From assembly GCA_032622095.1 (NCBI GenBank), contig CP136064.1, forward strand, positions 558,001-622,000: DNA of 64,000 nucleotides, read 5' to 3'. A program made the translations under genes and the position numbers. The notes beneath the pieces are model-generated. The model was not told where the DNA came from and ran no database searches. It was given only the letters and a program-made list of their open reading frames with translations. Source of the DNA: Siphonodentalium dalli. Its lineage: Eukaryota; Mollusca; Scaphopoda; Gadilida; Siphonodentaliidae. How positions within the stretch are numbered: the stretch's first letter is position 1; the number at the start of each line of letters is the position of its first letter. Of this stretch, positions 39,460 to 53,428 are shown in pieces.

Positions 39460-40833
39460 TTACTTATGTCCCTTTAAGTTGAGATACATCTGTTCCTTTA
39501 AACATACATTTGGTTTTCAACATGAAGATATTTATTTTCTGTAGTCATTGTAAATGACAACCCGATTCGGATATGGCCAGATTTGACATGGCGCGGTATG
39601 GAAAAACATGCGCCAAATTGAAAATATCCAACCGTACTCCACCATGGAACCAGTCTATAGCAGATACCCCTTAAAGTTGGTGACTGTGTTACTTATGTCC
39701 CTTTAAGTTGAGATACATCTGTTTCTTTAAACATACATTTGCATTCCAACATGAAGATATTTATTTTCTGTAGTCATTGTAAATGACAACCCGATTCGGA
39801 TATGGCCAGATTTGACATGGCACGGTGTGGAGAAACATGCGCCAAATAGAAAATATCCAACCGTACTCCACCATGGAACCAGTCTATAGCAGATACCCCT
39901 TAAAGTTGGTGACTGTGTTACTTATGTCCCTTTAAGTTGAGATACATCTGTTCCTTTAAACATACATTTGCATTCCAACATGAAGATATTTATTTTCTGT
40001 AGTCATTGTAAATGACAACCCGATTCGGATATGGCCAGATTTGACATGGCGCGGTAGGGAGAAACATGCGCCAAATTGAAAATATCCAACAGTACTCCAC
40101 CATGGAACCAGTCTATAGCAGATACCCCTTAAAGTTGGTGACTGTGTTACTTATGTCCCTTTAAGTTGAGATACATCTGTTTCTTTAAACATACATTTGC
40201 ATTCCAACATGAAGATATTTATTTTCTGTAGTCATTGTAAATGACAACCCGATTCGGATATGGCCAGATTTGACATGGCGCGGTATGGAGAAACATGCGC
40301 CAAATAGAAAATATCCAACCGTACTCCACCATGGAACCAGTCTATAGCAGATACCCCTTAAAGTTGGTAACTGTGTTACTTATGTCCCTTTAAGTTGAGA
40401 TACATCTGTTCCTTTAAACATACATTTGCATTCCAACATGAAGATATTTATTTTCTGTAGTCATTGTAAATGACAACCCGATTCGGATATGGCCAGATTT
40501 GACATGGCGCGGTATGGAGAAACATGCGCCAAATAGAAAATATCCAACCGTACTCCACCATGGAACCAGTCTAAATCAGACACCTCTTTAAGTTGGTGAC
40601 TGTGTTACTTATGTTCCTTTAAGTTGAGATACATCTGTTCCTTTAAACATACATTTGCATTCCAACATGAAGATATTTATTTTCTGTAGTCATTGTAAAT
40701 GACAACCCGATTCGGATATGGCCAGATTTGACATGGCGCGGTATGGAGAAACATGCGCAAAATTGAAAATATCCAACCATACTCCACCATGGAACCAGTC
40801 TATAGCAGATACCCCTTAAAGTTGGTGACGGTG
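39460..40833 (+). repeat. B run, six monomers
   Basis: 39460 (tggttttcaac, ggaaaaac), 39689 (gcacggtgtgg), 39918 (taggg), 40147 (tttct), 40376 plain, 40605 (gcgcaaaattg, ccaaccatactcc). The first four match 35,109-36,024. Confidence 0.85.
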
Positions 40834-42665
40834 TTACTTATGTCCCTTTAAGTTGAGATACATCTGTTCCTTTAAACATACATTTGCATTCCACCATGAA
40901 GATATATATTTTCTGCAGTCATTGTAAATGACAACCCGATTCGGATATGGCCAGATTTGACATGGCGCGGTAGGGAGAAACATGCGCCAAATTGAAAATA
41001 TCCAACAGTACTCCACCATGGAACCAGTCTATAGCAGATACCCCTTAAAGTTGGTGACGGTGTTACTTATGTCCCTTTAAGTTGAGATACATCTGTTCCT
41101 TTAAACATACATTTGCATTCCACCATGAAGATATATATTTTCTGCAGTCATTGTAAATGACAACCCGATTCGGATATGGCCAGATTTGACATGGCGCGGT
41201 ATGGAGAAACATGCGCCAAATTGAAAATATCCAACAGTACTCCACCATGGAACCAGTCTATAGCAGATACCCCTTAAAGTTGGTGACTGTGTTACTTATG
41301 TCCCTTTAAGTTGAGATACATCTGTTCCATTAAACATACATTTGCATTCCACCTTGAAGATATAAATTTTCTGCAGTCATTGTAAATGACAACCCGATTC
41401 GGATATGGCCAGGTTTGACATGGCGCGGTATGGAGAAACATGCGCCAAGTAGAAAATATCCAACCGTACTCCACCATGGAACCATTCTAAATCAGACACC
41501 TCTTTAAGTTGGTGACTGTGTTACTTATGTCCCTTTAAGTTGAGATACATCTGTTCCTTTAAACATACATTTGCATTCCAACATGAAGATATATATTTTC
41601 TGCAGTCATTGTAAATGACAACCCGATTCGGATATGGCCAGATTTGACATGGCGCGGTATGGAGAAACATGCGCCAAATTGAAAATATCCAACCGTACTC
41701 CACCATGGAACCAGTCTATAGCAGATACCCCTTTAAGTTGGTGACGGTGTTACTTATGTCCCTTTAAGTTGAGATACATCTGTTCCTTTAAACATACATT
41801 TGCATTCCACCATGAAGATATATATTTTCTGCAGTCATTGTAAATGACAACCCGATTCGGATATGGCCAGATTTGACATGGCGCGGTATGGAGAAACATG
41901 CGCCAAATTGAAAATATCCAACAGTACTCCACCATGGAACCAGTCTATAGCAGATACCCCTTAAAGTTGGTGACTGTGTTACTTATGTCCCTTTAAGTTG
42001 AGATACATCTGTTCCATTAAACATACATTTGCATTCCACCTTGAAGATATAAATTTTCTGCAGTCATTGTAAATGACAACCCGATTCGGATATGGCCAGG
42101 TTTGACATGGCGCGGTATGGAGAAACATGCGCCAAGTAGAAAATATCCAACCGTACTCCACCATGGAACCATTCTAAATCAGACACCTCTTTAAGTTGGT
42201 GACTGTGTTACTTATGTCCCTTTAAGTTGAGATACATCTGTTCCTTTAAACATACATTTGCATTCCAACATGAAGATATATATTTTCTGCAGTCATTGTA
42301 AATGACAACCCGATTCGGATATGGCCAGATTTGACATGGCGCGGTATGGAGAAACATGCGCCAAATTGAAAATATCCAACCGTACTCCACCATGGAACCA
42401 GTCTATAGCAGATACCCCTTTAAGTTGGTGACTGTGTTACTTATGTCCCTTTAAGTTGAGATACATCTGTTCCTTTAAACATACATTTGCATTCCAACAT
42501 GAAGATATATATTTTCTGCATTCATTGTAAATGACAACCCGATTCGGATATGGCCAGATTTGACATGGCGCGGTATGGAGAAACATGCGCCAAATTGAAA
42601 ATATCCAACCGTACTCCACCATGGAACCAGTCTATAGCAGATACCCCTTTAAGTTGGTGACTGTG
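40834..42665 (+). repeat. A run C-C-T-A-C-T-A-A
   Basis: C copies at 40834 (taggg), 41063 and 41750; changed T copies at 41292 and 41979 (ttccattaaac, ccaccttgaag, ggccaggtttg); A copies at 41521, 42208 and 42437 (ctgcattcatt). It contains a three-monomer tandem duplication. Confidence 0.9.
41063..42436 (+). repeat. Three-monomer tandem duplication (2 x 687 bp)
   Basis: C, changed T and A at 41063-41749 recur at 41750-42436, with the rare ttccattaaac, ccaccttgaag and ggccaggtttg variants in both T copies. Confidence 0.92.
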
Positions 42666-43810
42666 TTACTTATGTCCCTTTAAGTTGAGATACATCTGTT
42701 CCTTTAAACATACATTTGCTTTTCAACATGAAGATATTTATTTTCTGTAGTCATTGTAAATGACAACCCGATTCGGATATGGCCAGATTTGACATGGCGC
42801 GGTATGGAAAAACATGCGCCAAATTGAAAATATCCAACCGTACTCCACCATGGAACCAGTCTATAGCAGATACCCCTTAAAGTTGGTGACTGTGTTACTT
42901 ATGTCCCTTTAAGTTGAGATACATCTGTTTCTTTAAACATACATTTGCATTCCAACATGAAGATATTTATTTTCTGTAGTCATTGTAAATGACAACCCGA
43001 TTCGGATATGGCCAGATTTGACATGGCACGGTGTGGAGAAACATGCGCCAAATAGAAAATATCCAACCGTACTCCACCATGGAACCAGTCTATAGCAGAT
43101 ACCCCTTAAAGTTGGTGACTGTGTTACTTATGTCCCTTTAAGTTGAGATACATCTGTTCCTTTAAACATACATTTGCATTCCAACATGAAGATATTTATT
43201 TTCTGTAGTCATTGTAAATGACAACCCGATTCGGATATGGCCAGATTTGACATGGCGCGGTATGGAGAAACATGCGCCAAATAGAAAATATCCAACCGTA
43301 CTCCACCATGGAACCAGTCTATAGCAGATACCCCTTAAAGTTGGTAACTGTGTTACTTATGTCCCTTTAAGTTGAGATACATCTGTTCCTTTAAACATAC
43401 ATTTGCATTCCAACATGAAGATATTTATTTTCTGTAGTCATTGTAAATGACAACCCGATTCGGATATGGCCAGATTTGACATGGCGCGGTATGGAGAAAC
43501 ATGCGCCAAATAGAAAATATCCAACCGTACTCCACCATGGAACCAGTCTAAATCAGACACCTCTTTAAGTTGGTGACTGTGCTACTTATGTTCCTTTAAG
43601 TTGAGATACATCTGTTCCTTTAAACATACATTTGCATTCCAACATGAAGATATTTATTTTCTGTAGTCATTGTAAATGACAACCCGATTCGGATATGGCC
43701 AGATTTGACATGGCGCGGTATGGAGAAACATGCGCAAAATTGAAAATATCCAACCGTACTCCACCATGTAACCAGTCTATAGCAGATACCCCTTAAAGTT
43801 GGTGACGGTG
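42666..43810 (+). repeat. B run, five monomers
   Basis: gcttttcaac/ggaaaaac (42666), gcacggtgtgg (42895), plain (43124, 43353), gcgcaaaattg/ccatgtaacc (43582; preceded by a private gtgctacttatg). Confidence 0.85.
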
Positions 43811-45871
43811 TTACTTATGTCCCTTTAAGTTGAGATACATCTGTTCCTTTAAACATACATTTGCATTCCAACATGAAGATATATATTTTCTGCAGTCATT
43901 GTAAATGACAACCCGATTCGGATATGGCCAGATTTGACATGGCGCGGTATGGAGAAACATGCGCCAAATTGAAAATATCCAACCGTACTCCACCATGGAA
44001 CCAGTCTATAGCAGATACCCCTTAAAGTTGGTGACTGTGTTACTTATGTCCCTTTAAGTTGAGATACATCTGTTCCTTTAAACATACATTTGCATTCCAA
44101 CATGAAGATATATATTTTCTGCAGTCATTGTAAATGACAACCCGATTCGGATATGGCCAGATTTGACATGGCGCGGTATGGAGAAACAAGCGCCAAATTG
44201 AAAATATCCAACCGTACTCCACCATGGAACCAGTCTATAGCAGATACCCCTTAGAGTTGGTGACTGTGTTACTTATGTCCCTTTAAGTTGAGATACATCT
44301 GTTTCTTTAAACATACATTTGCATTCCACCATGAAGATATATATTTTCTGCAGTCATTGTAAATGACAACCCGATTCGGATAGGGCCAGATTTGACATGA
44401 CGCGGTATGGAGAAACATGCGCCAAATTGAAAATATCCAACCGTACTCCACCATGGAACCAGTCTATATCAGACACCCCTTTAAGTTGGTGACTGTGTTA
44501 CTTATGTCCCTTTAAGTTGAGATACATCTGTTCCTTTAAACATACATTTGCATTCCACCATGAAGATATATATTTTCTGCAGTCATTGTAAATGACAACC
44601 CGATTCGGATATGGCCAGATTTGACATGGCGCGGTATGGAGAAACATGCGCCAAATTGAAAATATCCAACCGTACTCCACCATGGAACCAGTCTATAGCA
44701 GATACCCCTTTAAGTTGGTGACTGTGTTGCTTATGTCCCTTTAAGTTGAGATACATCTGTTCCTTTAAACATACATTTGCATTCCAACATGAAGATATTT
44801 ATTTTCTGTAGTCATTGTAAATGACAACCCGATTCGGATATGGCCAGATTTGACATGGCGCGGTATGGAGAAACATGCGCCAAATTGAAAATATCCAACC
44901 GTACTCCACCATGGAACCAGTCTATAGCAGATACCCCTTAAAGTTGGTGACTGTGTTACTTATGTCCCTTTAAGTTGAGATACATCTGTTCCTTTAAACA
45001 TACATTTGCATTCCAACATGAAGATATTTATTTTCTGTAGTCATTGTAAATGACAACCCGATTCGGATATGGCCAGATTTGACATGGCGCGGTATGGAGA
45101 AACATGCGCCAAATTGAAAATATCCAACAGTACTCCACCATGGAACCAGTCTATAGCAGATACCCCTTAAAGTTGGTGACTGTGTTACTTATGTCCCTTT
45201 AAGTTGAGATACATCTGTTCCTTTAAACATACATTTGCATTCCAACATGAAGATATTTAATTTCTGTAGTCATTGTAAATGACAACCCGATTCGGATATG
45301 GCCAGATTTGACATGGCGCGGTATGGAGAAACATGCGCCAAATAGAAAATATCCAACCGTACTCCACCATGGAACCAGTCTATAGCAGATACCCCTTAAA
45401 GTTGGTGACTGTGTTACTTATGTCCCTTTAAGTTGAGATACATCTGTTCCTCTAAACATACATTTGCATTCCAACATGAAGATACTTATTTTCTGTAGTC
45501 ATTGTAAATGACAACCCGATTCAGATATGGCCAGATTTGACATGGCGCGGTATGGAGAAACATGCGCCAAGTAGAAAATATCCAACCGTACTCCACCATG
45601 GAACCAGTCTAAATCAGACACCTCTTTAAGTTGGTGAATGTGTTACTTATGTCCCTTTAAGTTGAGATACATCTGTTCCTTTAAACATACATTTGCATTC
45701 CAACATGAAGATATTTATTTTCTGCAGTCATTGTAAATGACAACCCGATTCGGATATGGCCAGATTTGACATGGCGCGGTATGGAGAAACATGCGCCAAA
45801 TTGAAAATATCCAACCGTACTCCACCATGGAACCAGTCTATAGCAGATACCCCTTAAAGTTGGTGACTGTG
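43811..45871 (+). repeat. Four A, four B and one mixed monomer
   Basis: A: 43811, 44040 (caagcgcc), 44269 (full-length tttctttaaacat with gataggg and gacgcgg), 44498. B: 44727 (gttgc), 44956, 45185 (tttaattt), 45414 (cctctaaac). 45643 is mixed (tattta with gcag) and preceded by ggtgaatgtg. Confidence 0.85.
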
Positions 45872-47245
45872 TTACTTATGTCCCTTTAAGTTGAGATACA
45901 TCTGTTCCTTTAAACATACATTTGCATTCCACCATGAAGATATATATTTTCTGCAGTCATTGTAAATGACAACCCGATTCGGATAGGGCCAGATTTGACA
46001 TGGCGCGGTATGGAGAAACATGCGCCAAATAGAAAATATCCAACCGTACTCCACCATGGAACCAGTCTATAGCAGATACCCCTTTAAGTTGGTGACTGTG
46101 TTACTTATGTCCCTTTAAGTTGAGATACATCTGTTCCTTTAAACATACATTTGCATTCCACCATGAAGATATATATTTTCTGCAGTCATTGTAAATGACA
46201 ACCCGATTCGGATATGGCCAGATTTGACATGGCGCGGTATGGAGAAACATGCGCCAAATTGAAAATATCCAACCGTACTCCACCATGGAACCAGTCTATA
46301 GCAGATACCCCTTTAAGTTGGTAACTGTGTTACTTATGTCCCTTTAAGTTGAGATACATCTGTTCCTTTAAACATACATTTGCTTTCCAACATGAAGATA
46401 TTTATTTTCTGTAGTCATTGTAAATGACAACCCGATTCGGATATGGCCAGATTTGACATGGCGCGGTATGGAAAAACATGCGCCAAATTGAAAATATCCA
46501 ACCGTACTCCACCATGGAACCAGTCTATAGCAGATACCCCTTAAAGTTGGTGACTGTGTTACTTATGTCCCTTTAAGTTGAGATACATCTGTTCCTTTAA
46601 ACATACATTTGCATTCCAACATGAAGATATTTATTTTCTGTAGTCATTGTAAATGACAACCCGATTCGGATATGGCCAGATTTGACATGGCGCGGTATGG
46701 AGAAACATGCGCCAAATAGAAAATATCCAACCGTACTCCACCATGGAACCAGTCTATAGCAGATACCCCTTAAAGTTGGTGACTGTGTTACTTATGTCCC
46801 TTTAAGTTGAGATACATCTGTTCCTTTAAACATACATTTGCATTCCAACATGAAGATATTTATTTTCTGTAGTCATTGTAAATGACAACCCGATTCGGAT
46901 ATGGCCAGATTAGACATGGCGCGGTATGGAGAAACATGCGCCAAATAGAAAATATCCAACCGTACTCCACCATGGAACCAGTCTAAATCAGACACCTCTT
47001 TAAGTTGGTGACTGTGTTACTTATGTTCCTTTAAGTTGAGATACATCTGTTCCATTAAACATACATTTGCATTCCAACATGAAGATATATATTTTCTGCA
47101 GTCATTGTAAATGACAACCCGATTCGGATATGGCCAGATTTGACATGGCGCGGTATGGAGAAACATGCGCCAAATTGAAAATATCCAACCGTACTCCACC
47201 ATGGAACCAGACTATAGCAGATACCCCTTTAAGTTGGTGACTGTG
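45872..47245 (+). repeat. A, A, B, B, B, A monomers
   Basis: 45872 A (gataggg, ccaaatag), 46101 A, 46330 B (ctttcc), 46559 B, 46788 B (agattagacatgg), 47017 A (cttatgttcc, ttccattaaac). Most of this stretch is what the sister copy at about 54.48 kb lacks. Confidence 0.85.
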
Positions 47246-49764
47246 TTACTTATGTCCCTTTAAGTTGAGATACATCTGTTCCTTTAAACATACATTTGCT
47301 TTCCAACATGAAGATATTTATTTTCTGTAGTCATTGTAAATGACAACCCGATTCGGATATGGCCAGATTTGACATGGCGCGGTATGGAAAAACATGCGCC
47401 AAATTGAAAATATCCAACCGTACTCCACCATGGAACCAGTCTATAGCAGATACCCCTTAAAGTTGGTGACTGTGTTACTTATGTCCCTTTAAGTTGAGAT
47501 ACATCTGTTCCTTTAAGCATACATTTGCATTCCAACATGAAGATATTTATTTTCTGTAGTCATTGTAAATGACAACCCGATTCGGATATGGCCAGATTTG
47601 ACATGGCGCAGTATGGAGAAACATGCGCCAAATTGAAAATATCCAACAGTACTCCACCATGGAACCAGTCTATAGCAGATACCCCTTAATGTTGGTGACT
47701 GTGTTACTTATGTTCCTTTAAGTTGAGATACATCTGTTTCTTTAAACATACATTTGCATTCCAACATGAAGATATTTATTTTCTGTAGTCATTGTAAATG
47801 ACAACCCGATTCGGATATGGCCAGATTTGACATGGCGCGGTATGGAGAAACATGCGCCAAATAGAAAATATCCAACCGTACTCCACCATGGAACCAGTCT
47901 ATAGCAGATACCCCTTAAAGTTGGTGACTGTGTTACTTATGTCCCTTTAAGTTGAGATACATCTGTTCCTTTAAACATACATTTGCATTCCAACATGAAG
48001 ATATTTATTTTCTGTAGTCATTGTAAATGACAACCCGATTCGGATATGGCCAGATTTCACATGACGCGGTAGGGAGAAACATGCGCCAAATTGAAAATAT
48101 CCAACAGTACTCCACCATGGAACCAGTCTATAGCAGATACCCCTTAAAGTTGGTGACGGTGTTACTTATGTCCCTTTAAGTTGAGATACATCTGTTCCTT
48201 TAAACATACATTTGCATTCCACCATGAAGATATTTATTTTCTGCAGTCATTGTAAATGACAACCCGATTCGGATATGGCCAGATTTGACATGGCGCGGTA
48301 TGGAGAAACATGCGCCAAATTGAAAATATCCAACAGTACTCCACCATGGAACCAGTCTATAGCAGATACCCCTTAAAGTTGGTGACTGTGTTACTTATGT
48401 CCCTTTAAGTTGAGATACATCTGTTCCTTTAAACATACATTTGCATTCCACCATGAAGATATATATTTTCTGCAGTCATTGTAAATGACAACCCGATTCG
48501 GATATGGCCAGATTTGACATGGCGCGGAATGGAGAAACATGCGCCAAGTAGAAAATATCCAACCGTACTCCACCATGGAACCATTCTAAATCAGACACCT
48601 CTTTAAGTTGGTGACTGTGTTACTTATGTCCCTTTAAGTTGAGATACATCTGTTCCTTTAAACATACATTTGCATTCCAACATGAAGATATTTATTTTCT
48701 GCAGTCATTGTAAATGACAACCCGATTCGGATATGGCCAGATTTGACATGGCGCGGTATGTAGAAACATGCGCAAAATTGAAAATATCCAACTGTACTCC
48801 ACCATGTAACCAGTCTATAGCAGATACCCCTTCAAGTTGGTGACGGTGTTACTTATGTCCCTTTAAGTTGAGATACATCTGTTCCTTTAAACATTCATTT
48901 GCATTCCACCATGAAGATATATATTTTCTGCAGTCATTGTAAATGACAACCCGATTCGGATATGGCCAGATTTGACATGGCGCGGTATGGAGAAACATGC
49001 GCCAAATTGAAAATATCCAACCGTACTCCACCATGTAACCAGTCTATAGCAGATACCCCTTAAAGTTGGTGACGGTGTTACTTATGTCCCTTTAAGTTGA
49101 GATACATCTGTTCCTTTAAACATACATTTGCATTCCAACATGAAGATATATATTTTCTGCAGTCATTGTAAATGACAACCCGATTCGGATATGGCCAGAT
49201 TTGACATGGCGCGGTATGGAGAAACATGCGCCAAATTGAAAATATCCAACCGTACTCCACCATGGAACCAGTCTATAGCAGATACCCCTTAAAGTTGGTG
49301 ACTGTGTTACTTATGTCCCTTTAAGTTGAGATACATCTGTTCCTTTAAACATATATTTGCATTCCACCATGAAGATATATATTTTCTGCAGTCATTGTAA
49401 ATGACAACCCGATTCGGATAGGGCCAGATTTGACATGGCGCGGTATGGAGAAACATGCGCCAAATTGAAAATATCCAACCGTACTCCACCATGTAACCAG
49501 TCTATAGCAGATACTCCTTTAAGTTGGTGACTGTGTTACTTATGTCCCTTTAAGTTGAGATACATCTGTTCCTTTAAACATACATTTGCATTCCACCATG
49601 AAGATATATATTTTCTGCAGTCATTGTAAATGACAACCCGATTCGGATATGGCCAGATTTGACATGGCGCGGTATGGAGAAACATGCGCCAAATTGAAAA
49701 TATCCAACAGTACTCCACCATGGAACCAGTCTATAGCAGATACCCCTTTAAGTTGGTGACTGTG
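47246..49764 (+). repeat. Four B then seven A or mixed monomers
   Basis: B: 47246 (ctttcc), 47475 (tttaagcat), 47704, 47933 (tttcacatgacg, taggg). Then 48162 mixed C, 48391 T, 48620 mixed (ggtatgtagaaac, gcgcaaaattg), 48849 (acattcat), 49078, 49307 (catatattt, gataggg), 49536 C. The order recurs at 54,574-56,863. Confidence 0.85.
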
Positions 49765-51138
49765 TTACTTATGTCCCTTTAAGTTGAGATACATCTGTTC
49801 CTTTAAACATACATTTGCTTTCCAACATGAAGATATTTATTTTCTGTAGTCATTGTAAATGACAACCCGATTCGGATATGGCCAGATTTGACATGGCGCG
49901 GTAGGGAGAAACATGCGCCAAATTGAAAATATCCAACAGTACTCCACCATGGAACCAGTCTATAGCAGATACCCCTTAAAGTTGGTGACTGTGTTACTTA
50001 TGTCCCTTTAAGTTGAGATACATCTGTTTCTTTAAACATACATTTGCATTCCAACATGAAGATATTTATTTTCTGTAGTCATTGTAAATGACAACCCGAT
50101 TCGGATATGGCCAGATTTGACATGACGCGGTAGGGAGAAACATGCGCCAAATTGAAAATATCCAACAGTACTCCACCATGGAACCAGTCTATAGCAGATA
50201 CCCCTTAAAGTTGGTGACGGTGTTACTTATGTCCCTTTAAGTTGAGATACATCTGTTCCTTTAAACATACATTTGCATTCCACCATGAAGATATATATTT
50301 TCTGCAGTCATTGTAAATGACAACCCGATTCGGATATGGCCAGATTTGACATGGCGCGGTATGGAGAAACATGCGCCAAATTGAAAATATCCAACAGTAC
50401 TCCACCATGGAACCAGTCTATAGCAGATACCCCTTAAAGTTGGTGACTGTGTTACTTATGTCCCTTTAAGTTGAGATACATCTGTTCCTTTAAACATACA
50501 TTTGCATTCCACCATGAAGATATATATTTTCTGCAGTCATTGTAAATGACAACCCGATTCGGATATGGCCAGATTTGACATGGCGCGGTATGGAGAAACA
50601 TGCGCCAAGTAGAAAATATCCAACCGTACTCCACCATGGAACCATTCTAAATCAGACACCTCTTTAAGTTGGTGACTGTGTTACTTATGTCCCTTTAAGT
50701 TGAGATACATCTGTTCCTTTAAACATACATTTGCATTCCAACATGAAGATATATATTTTCTGCAGTCATTGTAAATGACAACCCGATTCGGATATGGCCA
50801 GATTTGACATGGCGCGGTATGGAGAAACATGCGCCAAATTGAAAATATCCAATTGTACTCCACCATGGAACCAGTCTATAGCAGATACCCCTTTAAGTTG
50901 GTGACTGTGTTACTTATGTCCCTTTAAGTTGAGATACATCTGTTTCTTTAAACATACATTTGCATTCCAACATGAAGATATTTATTTTCTGTAGTCATTG
51001 TAAATGACAACCCGATTCGGATATGGCCAGATTTGACATGACGCGGTAGGGAGAAACATGCGCCAAATTGAAAATATCCAACAGTACTCCACCATGGAAC
51101 CAGTCTATAGCAGATACCCCTTAAAGTTGGTGACGGTG
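49765..51138 (+). repeat. B, B, C, T, A, B monomers
   Basis: 49765 B (ctttcc, taggg), 49994 B (tgacgcggtaggg), 50223 C, 50452 T (tatatatttt form with ccaagtag), 50681 A (ccaattgtactcc), 50910 B (tgacgcggtaggg). Confidence 0.85.
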
Positions 51139-53428
51139 TTTCTTATGTCCCTTTAAGTTGAGATACATCTGTTCCTTTAAACATACATTTGCATTCCACC
51201 ATGAAGATATATATTTTCTGCAGTCATTGTAAATGACAACCCGATTCGGATATGGCCAGATTTGACATGGCGCAGTATGGAGAAACATGCGCCAAATTGA
51301 AAATATCCAACAGTACTCCACCATGGAACCAGTCAATAGCAGATACCCCTTAAAGTTGGTGACTGTGTTACTTATGTCCCTTTAAGTTGAGATACATCTG
51401 TTCCTTTAAACATACATTTGCATTCCACCATGAAGATATATATTTTCTGCAGTCATTGTAAATGACAACCCGATTCGGATATGGCCAGATTTGACATGGC
51501 GCGGTATGGAGAAACATGCGCCAAGTAGAAAATATTCAACCGTACTCCACCATGGAACCATTCTAAATCAGACACCTCTTTAAGTTGGTGACTGTGTTAC
51601 TTATGTCCCTTTAAGTTGAGATACATCTGTTCTTTTAAACATACATTTGCATTCCAATATGAAGATATTTATTTTCTGCAGTCATTGTAAATGACAACCC
51701 GATTCGGATATGGCCAGATTTGACATGGCGCGGTATGGAGAAACATGCGCAAAATTGAAAATATCCAACCGTACTCCACCATGTAACCAGTCTATAGCAG
51801 ATACCCCTTCAAGTTGGTGACGGTGTTACTTATGTCCCTTTAAGTTGAGATACATCTGTTCCTTTAAACATTCATTTGCATTCCACCATGAAGATATATA
51901 TTTTCTGCAGTCATTGTAAATGACAACCCGATTCGGATATGGCCAGATTTGACATGGCGCGGTATGGAGAAACATGCGCCAAATTGAAAATATCCAACCG
52001 TACTCCACCATGTAACCAGTCTATAGCAGATACCCCTTAAAGTTGGTGACTGTGTTACTTATGTCCCTTTAAGTTGAGATACATCTGTTCCTTTAAACAT
52101 ACATTTGCATTCCAACATGAAGATATATATTTTCTGCAGTCATTGTAAATGACAACCCGATTCGGATATGGCCAGATTTGACATGGCGCGGTATGGAGAA
52201 ACATGCGCAAAATTGAAAATATCCAACCGTACTCCACCATGTAACCAGTCTATAGCAGATACCCCTTAAAGTTGGTGACGGTGTTACTTATGTCCCTTTA
52301 AGTTGAGATACATCTGTTCCTTTAAACATACATTTGCATTCCAACATGAAGATATATATTTTCTGCAGTCATTGTAAATGACAACCCGATTCGGATATGG
52401 CCAGATTTGACATGGCGCGGTATGGAGAAACATGCGCCAAATTGAAAATATCCAACCGTACTCCACCATGGAACCAGTCTATAGCAGATACCCCTTAAAG
52501 TTGGTGACTGTGTTACTTATGTCCCTTTAAGTTGAGATACATCTGTTCCTTTAAACATACATTTGCATTCCAACATGAAGATATATATTTTCTGCAGTCA
52601 TTGTAAATGACAACCCGATTCGGATATGGCCAGATTTGACATGGCGCGGTATGGAGAAACAAGCGCCAAATTGAAAATATCCAACCGTACTCCACCATGG
52701 AACCAGTCTATAGCAGATACCCCTTAAAGTTGGTGACTGTGTTACTTATGTCCCTTTAAGTTGAGATACATCTGTTTCTTTAAACATACATTTGCATTCC
52801 ACCATGAAGATATATATTTTCTGCAGTCATTGTAAATGACAACCCGATTCGGATATGGCCAGATTTGACATGGCGCGGTATGGAGAAACAAGCGCCAAAT
52901 TGAAAATATCCAACCGTACTCCACCATGGAACCAGTCTATAGCAGATACCCCTTAAAGTTGGTGACTGTGTTACTTATGTCCCTTTAAGTTGAGATACAT
53001 CTGTTTCTTTAAACATACATTTGCATTCCACCATGAAGATATATATTTTCTGCAGTCATTGTAAATGACAACCCGATTCGGATAGGGCCAGATTTGACAT
53101 GACGCGGTATGGAGAAACATGCGCCAAATTGAAAATATCCAACCGTACTCCACCATGGAACCAGTCTATATCAGACACCCCTTTAAGTTGGTGACTGTGT
53201 TACTTATGTCCCTTTAAGTTGAGATACATCTGTTCCTTTAAACATACATTTGCATTCCACCATGAAGATATATATTTTCTGCAGTCATTGTAAATGACAA
53301 CCCGATTCGGATATGGCCAGATTTGACATGGCGCGGTATGGAGAAACATGCGCCAAATTGAAAATATCCAACCGTACTCCACCATGGAACCAGTCTATAG
53401 CAGATACCCCTTTAAGTTGGTGACTGTG
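51139..53428 (+). repeat. Ten-monomer A run with one hybrid
   Basis: 51139 C (gtgtttcttatg, which removes the minus-strand stop), 51368 T (tattcaacc), 51597 mixed (ttcttttaaac, aatatgaag), 51826 (acattcat), 52055 (gcgcaaaattg), 52284, 52513 (caagcgcc), 52742 hybrid, 52971 (gataggg, gacgcgg), 53200. Confidence 0.87.
52742..52970 (+). repeat. Hybrid monomer
   Basis: The left part (tttctttaaac, ccaccatgaag) matches the 52971 type; the right part (gatatggcc, ggcgcgg, caagcgcc) matches the 52513 type. The switch lies at about 52,803-52,856. The related region at 43,811-44,726 has one monomer fewer here. Confidence 0.85.

Noticed and set aside
51121..51336. Longer 71-residue version of the repeated frame
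   Set aside because: gtgtttctt at 51,139 changes the stop codon, and the upstream extension of the start comes from the CCATGG-flanking region. No support for translation.
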